Origin: Bacillota bacterium
GTDB lineage: Bacteria; Bacillota; Clostridia; Lachnospirales; Lachnospiraceae
DNA length: 64,000 nucleotides
Assembly (NCBI GenBank): GCA_023421075.1
Contig: JAEZUM010000005.1
Location: 58,221 to 122,220, forward strand
Reading direction: 5' to 3'
Below the pieces are notes generated by a model. It did not search any database, was not told where the DNA came from, and saw nothing but the letters and a program-made list of their open reading frames with translations. How positions within the stretch are numbered: position 1 is the stretch's first letter; each line of letters opens with the position of its first letter. Positions 61,510-64,000 of the stretch are shown one piece after another. The position numbers were made by a program, and so were the translations under genes.

Positions 61510-62637
61510 TTAATCCGTATACAACAGATCTCTGAGTGTGGGGTGGATTGTAGAATAGGCATAACCGCAGCCTCTCACATGCTGTGCATATACCAGTGAA
61601 ATGTGGTTCACCGGATCCATGATGACACATGCTCCTGCCGCACCATCCCAGCCAAAGATACCGGCCGGGGCTTTTGTATTGCATTGCTCCGGCTCCATCA
61701 GTGTCTGCACACCACAACCATACCCATAACCAACTCTTCCCATTTTGCTGTGAAAATCCTGCCTCTGAACAAGTCCCAGCATATTCGTTCTCATCAGGTT
61801 GATGGTCTCACTGTCTAAGATACGTATCCCCTTCATACTAACTCCGCCACATGCCAGAGCATCCGCGAACTTACCATAGTCCTCAACACAACTGATTAAT
61901 CCTGCGCCGCCACTCTCATATACATCCGATAATTGATAACAGCAGGAAGGCTCCATTTCAAGAGAAGCATGCTTCTCCGTATCATACATATATTGAGTTA
62001 CCAATCCGTCAAGCTGGTTCATCGGCTTCGCAAAAAAAGTATTCTTCATCTCTAGGGGTTCCAATATGTTTTTTTTGAAATATTCACTCAGACTCATTCC
62101 GGATACCACTTCAATAATCGCTCCTGCAACATCATGGCTCAAACTGTATTCATAACGCTCACCCGGTTCAAATAGCAACGGGGTCTCTACAAAAGCATTC
62201 ACCAATTCCTGTGTTGAGGCCTTTGGCCCCTTCTCCTTTAGCACTCGTAGAATTCCGGATCTTTGCAAATCATAATCCAATCCGGATTGCATCGAGAGTA
62301 GGTGCTTTACCTTAAGCATATTCTTTGCTGCCACAACTTGACCGTCCTTCTGTACCGTTAGACCAGCATAACGCGGTAAATAGTAGGATACCGACTGCTC
62401 CAAATCCAATAGATTTCTCTCTGCGAGCTGCAAAGCGGCAGTCATGGTAATCAGCTTCGTTGCCGAAAACATGAGGTAAAGTTCATTTCCTTCCATTTTC
62501 TTCTTCCTTCCGCTGTCTGAATAACCATTGTAATGACGGAATATCAGTTCGTGATTCTTATAAATCATACAGTCAACGGAAGGAATTCCTTCCTCTTCTA
62601 ACGAATTCAAATAGTCGGTCAGCTTTTGAATATTCAT
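61510..62637 (-). CDS. Beta-lactamase-family serine hydrolase (class C-like)
   Basis: The 375-residue protein belongs to the Beta-lactamase (PF00144) superfamily of penicillin-binding-type esterases. The S-x-x-K motif is S58-ATK in MFSATKLITMTAAL, and the second motif is YSL in RYEYSLSHDVAG. GIFGWDGAAGA near the C-terminus matches the third (H/K-x-G-like) region. It has no signal peptide, so it is probably a cytosolic esterase or peptidase and not a resistance enzyme. GGAGAG precedes the ATG. It stands alone. Confidence 0.88.
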   Translation of the reverse strand: MNIQKLTDYLNSLEEEGIPSVDCMIYKNHELIFRHYNGYSDSGRKKKMEGNELYLMFSATKLITMTAALQLAERNLLDLEQSVSYYLPRYAGLTVQKDGQVVAAKNMLKVKHLLSMQSGLDYDLQRSGILRVLKEKGPKASTQELVNAFVETPLLFEPGERYEYSLSHDVAGAIIEVVSGMSLSEYFKKNILEPLEMKNTFFAKPMNQLDGLVTQYMYDTEKHASLEMEPSCCYQLSDVYESGGAGLISCVEDYGKFADALACGGVSMKGIRILDSETINLMRTNMLGLVQRQDFHSKMGRVGYGYGCGVQTLMEPEQCNTKAPAGIFGWDGAAGACVIMDPVNHISLVYAQHVRGCGYAYSTIHPTLRDLLYTD

Positions 62638-62942
62638 TTCTTACTCTCCTTTGTCAGTCGTAATGTTGATTTAGCATATATTACTTCAATGATACTATAT
62701 TTCGCCTTGCATTTACATGTAGAAACTTATATTTATAATAGTATTAATATATAAAAAGCGATTTTTTTCTTAAAATTACTTTTTGGTGATGATCCATAAT
62801 GTTACCCGTCTGGCATTCCCTGCATGAGCAATAAGACTATTCCAGTATTGCCAGTAACACTCCATAGAAATAAACACTTTGTTCCTGTAACATAGGAAGG
62901 GCGTAGTAGTAACTGATATTTTGCATAAAGAAGGAGGTCACT
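62638..62942. other. Divergent intergenic region, no gene seen
   Basis: The spacer between the serine hydrolase and the SleB-like gene is AT-rich. I find no hairpin, repeat or convincing promoter; a sporulation promoter for the hydrolase gene would be expected but I could not place one. Confidence 0.4.
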
Positions 62943-63695
62943 ATGAAACTTTTCAAGAAGTTATTTATAACAACACTATGTATCCTATTACTAACCCCGG
63001 CTACCACCGCCAATGCCGCTAAGTATACCGTAAAATCAAAGGATACACTCTATTCCCTCAGCGAATTATTCGAAACCAGCGTGAAAGCCTTACGGTATTC
63101 GAACAATTTTGAAGAAAACAGTTTCTCACCGGGTGATGTAATCTATGTTCCCGCCCATGTATATAAAGTAAAAAGTGGTGATTCGTTATACACCATCGCA
63201 AGGAAGTATGAGGTACCCGTAGCTGATATCAAGAAAGCAAACGGAAGAAAAGGCAATTCGATCAAACCCGGACAAAAATTAATTCTACCCGGTGTAAAGC
63301 CTAACAAAAAAACCGACTCTGTTATCTCCTATTCCGGCAGTGAAGTGGATCTGTTAGCGAAGCTCATCGAAGCAGAGGCATCCGGAGAGACGATGCAGGC
63401 AAAAATCGCGGTAGGAGCAGTTGTCATCAATCGTGTTCAAAGCAAAGAATGGGCACCCTCCATCAGTAAGGTTATCAATCAAAAATTCGGAGAGTTCCAC
63501 CAGTTCACCCCGGTGAAAATCGGAACAATTAATAACACTCCTTCCAGAGCTTCCAAAAAGGCCGCATGGATTGCAATGTTTGGCAGCGATCCAAGCAATG
63601 GCGCCATTTTCTATTTTGATACCAGCTCCAAAAATACATGGTTATGGTCTAAACCCCAGACTGCGCAGCTAGATCATATGGTATTCGCAAAGTAA
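62943..63695 (+). CDS. SleB-like cell-wall hydrolase with two LysM domains
   Basis: The 250-residue protein has a signal peptide (1-26, ending TANAA), two LysM modules (about 27-71 KYTVKSKDTLYSLSELFETS and 73-116 VYKVKSGDSLYTIARKYEV) and a Hydrolase_2 domain (about 134-250) with LLAKLIEAEASGE (catalytic Glu region) and GAVVINRVQSKEWAPSI. This is the fold of SleB and CwlJ, lytic enzymes that cut spore cortex peptidoglycan at germination; a vegetative wall role is also possible. AAGGAGG precedes the ATG. Together with dpaAB it supports a spore-forming host. Confidence 0.9.
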   Translation: MKLFKKLFITTLCILLLTPATTANAAKYTVKSKDTLYSLSELFETSVKALRYSNNFEENSFSPGDVIYVPAHVYKVKSGDSLYTIARKYEVPVADIKKANGRKGNSIKPGQKLILPGVKPNKKTDSVISYSGSEVDLLAKLIEAEASGETMQAKIAVGAVVINRVQSKEWAPSISKVINQKFGEFHQFTPVKIGTINNTPSRASKKAAWIAMFGSDPSNGAIFYFDTSSKNTWLWSKPQTAQLDHMVFAK

Positions 63696-63926
63696 ATTAA
63701 GCTTCTTGCAACATGAGACCGGTACCATCCGGCTTAAACTATGAAAGAAGACGGGGCTGTTGCTAAACCAATGTTCAATCTGAAGGAAAGGACAACATGC
63801 ATCCCTCACACACAGGTTGCCGGACATATTATTGTTTTGTATGCCATTATCAAACATGAATGTTTGCTTCTGTCATACAAAATCAACAATCTGTCCGTCA
63901 AACAGTGTATTTCCGCGTATGCAAAG
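63696..63926. other. Intergenic region after the SleB-like gene
   Basis: A 62-codon frame at 63741-63929 has no ribosome site and no recognisable product, so I do not call it. TGTTTGCTTCTGTCATAC and CATAAACAATG-type segments show no clear hairpin. No terminator for the hydrolase gene is evident. Confidence 0.4.
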
Positions 63927-64000
63927 TGAGCATTAACAAGCTTGCTTGTATATATGCGAACGCGCACGCGAACTGGATAATCTCATGTAAGAGATTATCC
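63927..64000. repeat. Start of a palindromic repeat unit related to the opp array, opposite orientation
   Basis: AAGTGAG, then ACAAGCTTGCTTGT, a CG-rich spacer (GCGAACGCGCACGCGAAC) and a perfect hairpin GGATAATCTC (63975-63984)/GAGATTATCC (63991-64000) follow in the same order as in the reverse complement of the units at 19667-20013. The hairpin arms have a different sequence but still pair perfectly. The element runs off the window. Confidence 0.65.

Noticed and set aside
61510..62637. Antibiotic-resistance beta-lactamase
   Set aside because: No signal peptide is present and the second motif is YSL; the family is mostly esterases and peptidases.
63741..63929. 62-codon frame near the right end
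   Set aside because: No ribosome site, no recognisable product, and it runs into the repeat element.

Overview
The window looks like chromosome from an anaerobic, endospore-forming, motile member of the Clostridia, most likely Lachnospiraceae (a Lachnoclostridium or Anaerocolumna-like plant-fibre degrader). The clues are moderate-to-low GC, strong GGAGG ribosome sites, dipicolinate synthase genes behind a sigma-K-like promoter, spore-type wall hydrolases, beta-mannan phosphorylases, three chemoreceptors and three c-di-GMP proteins. I see no transposase, prophage, CRISPR array, rRNA or tRNA. Assignment to a family of organisms is inference.

Layout. 1-2.6 kb: a cytochrome b5-like protein (cut by the window edge), divergent from a four-gene set of DUF6132 peptide, two half-size ArsP-type permeases and a rhodanese lipoprotein. 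2.6-8.2 kb: a beta-mannooligosaccharide operon (LacI regulator, mannose-6-phosphate isomerase, cellobiose 2-epimerase, two GH130 phosphorylases) with a clear promoter and operator between the regulator and the enzymes. 8.4-10.5 kb: a soluble chemoreceptor and RidA. 10.7-15.3 kb: a surface locus with a class D-like sortase, two membrane-anchored helical proteins and an exopolysaccharide priming glycosyltransferase. 15.5-22 kb: an oligopeptide ABC transporter operon whose oppA and oppB are separated by about 700 bases of palindromic repeats. 22-25.6 kb: dpaA-dpaB and asparagine synthetase, followed by a 181-base foldback.

26-34.9 kb holds housekeeping genes (acetyltransferase, YajC, Tgt, class II aldolase, thioesterase, SDR), a GGDEF-EAL protein and a leaderless LysM amidase. 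At 35.2-35.5 kb there is a 224-base stretch that folds into nested helices and ends in an intrinsic terminator, upstream of an archaeal-type aspartyl-tRNA synthetase. 37-44 kb: DNA glycosylase, acetyltransferase, MFS transporter, zinc-ribbon membrane protein, Ldh-type dehydrogenase and a NiaX-like niacin transporter with a candidate repressor site. 44.5-47.1 kb: LacI regulator plus uronate isomerase with two matching operators. 47-53 kb: HD-GYP protein, a decayed GH130 fragment, DUF2752/DUF4234 membrane proteins and a MoxR-DUF58-membrane protein set. 53-60 kb: two chemoreceptors, one fused at its C-terminus to a sugar-binding-protein fold, and a second GGDEF-EAL protein. 60.7-64 kb: paired DnaA boxes, a ferritin-like protein, a serine hydrolase and a SleB-like LysM hydrolase. 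The right end runs into another copy of the palindromic repeat seen in the opp operon.

How the genes fit together: the mannan and uronate genes break down hemicellulose and pectin sugars; chemoreceptors and c-di-GMP enzymes would steer the cell to such substrates; the peptide transporter feeds amino-acid needs; dpaAB and wall hydrolases serve sporulation and germination. The most noteworthy unexplained items are the structured RNA at 35.3 kb, the repeat family with sequence-variable but pairing-conserved hairpins, the chemoreceptor-binding-protein fusion, and the sortase and split-permease loci.
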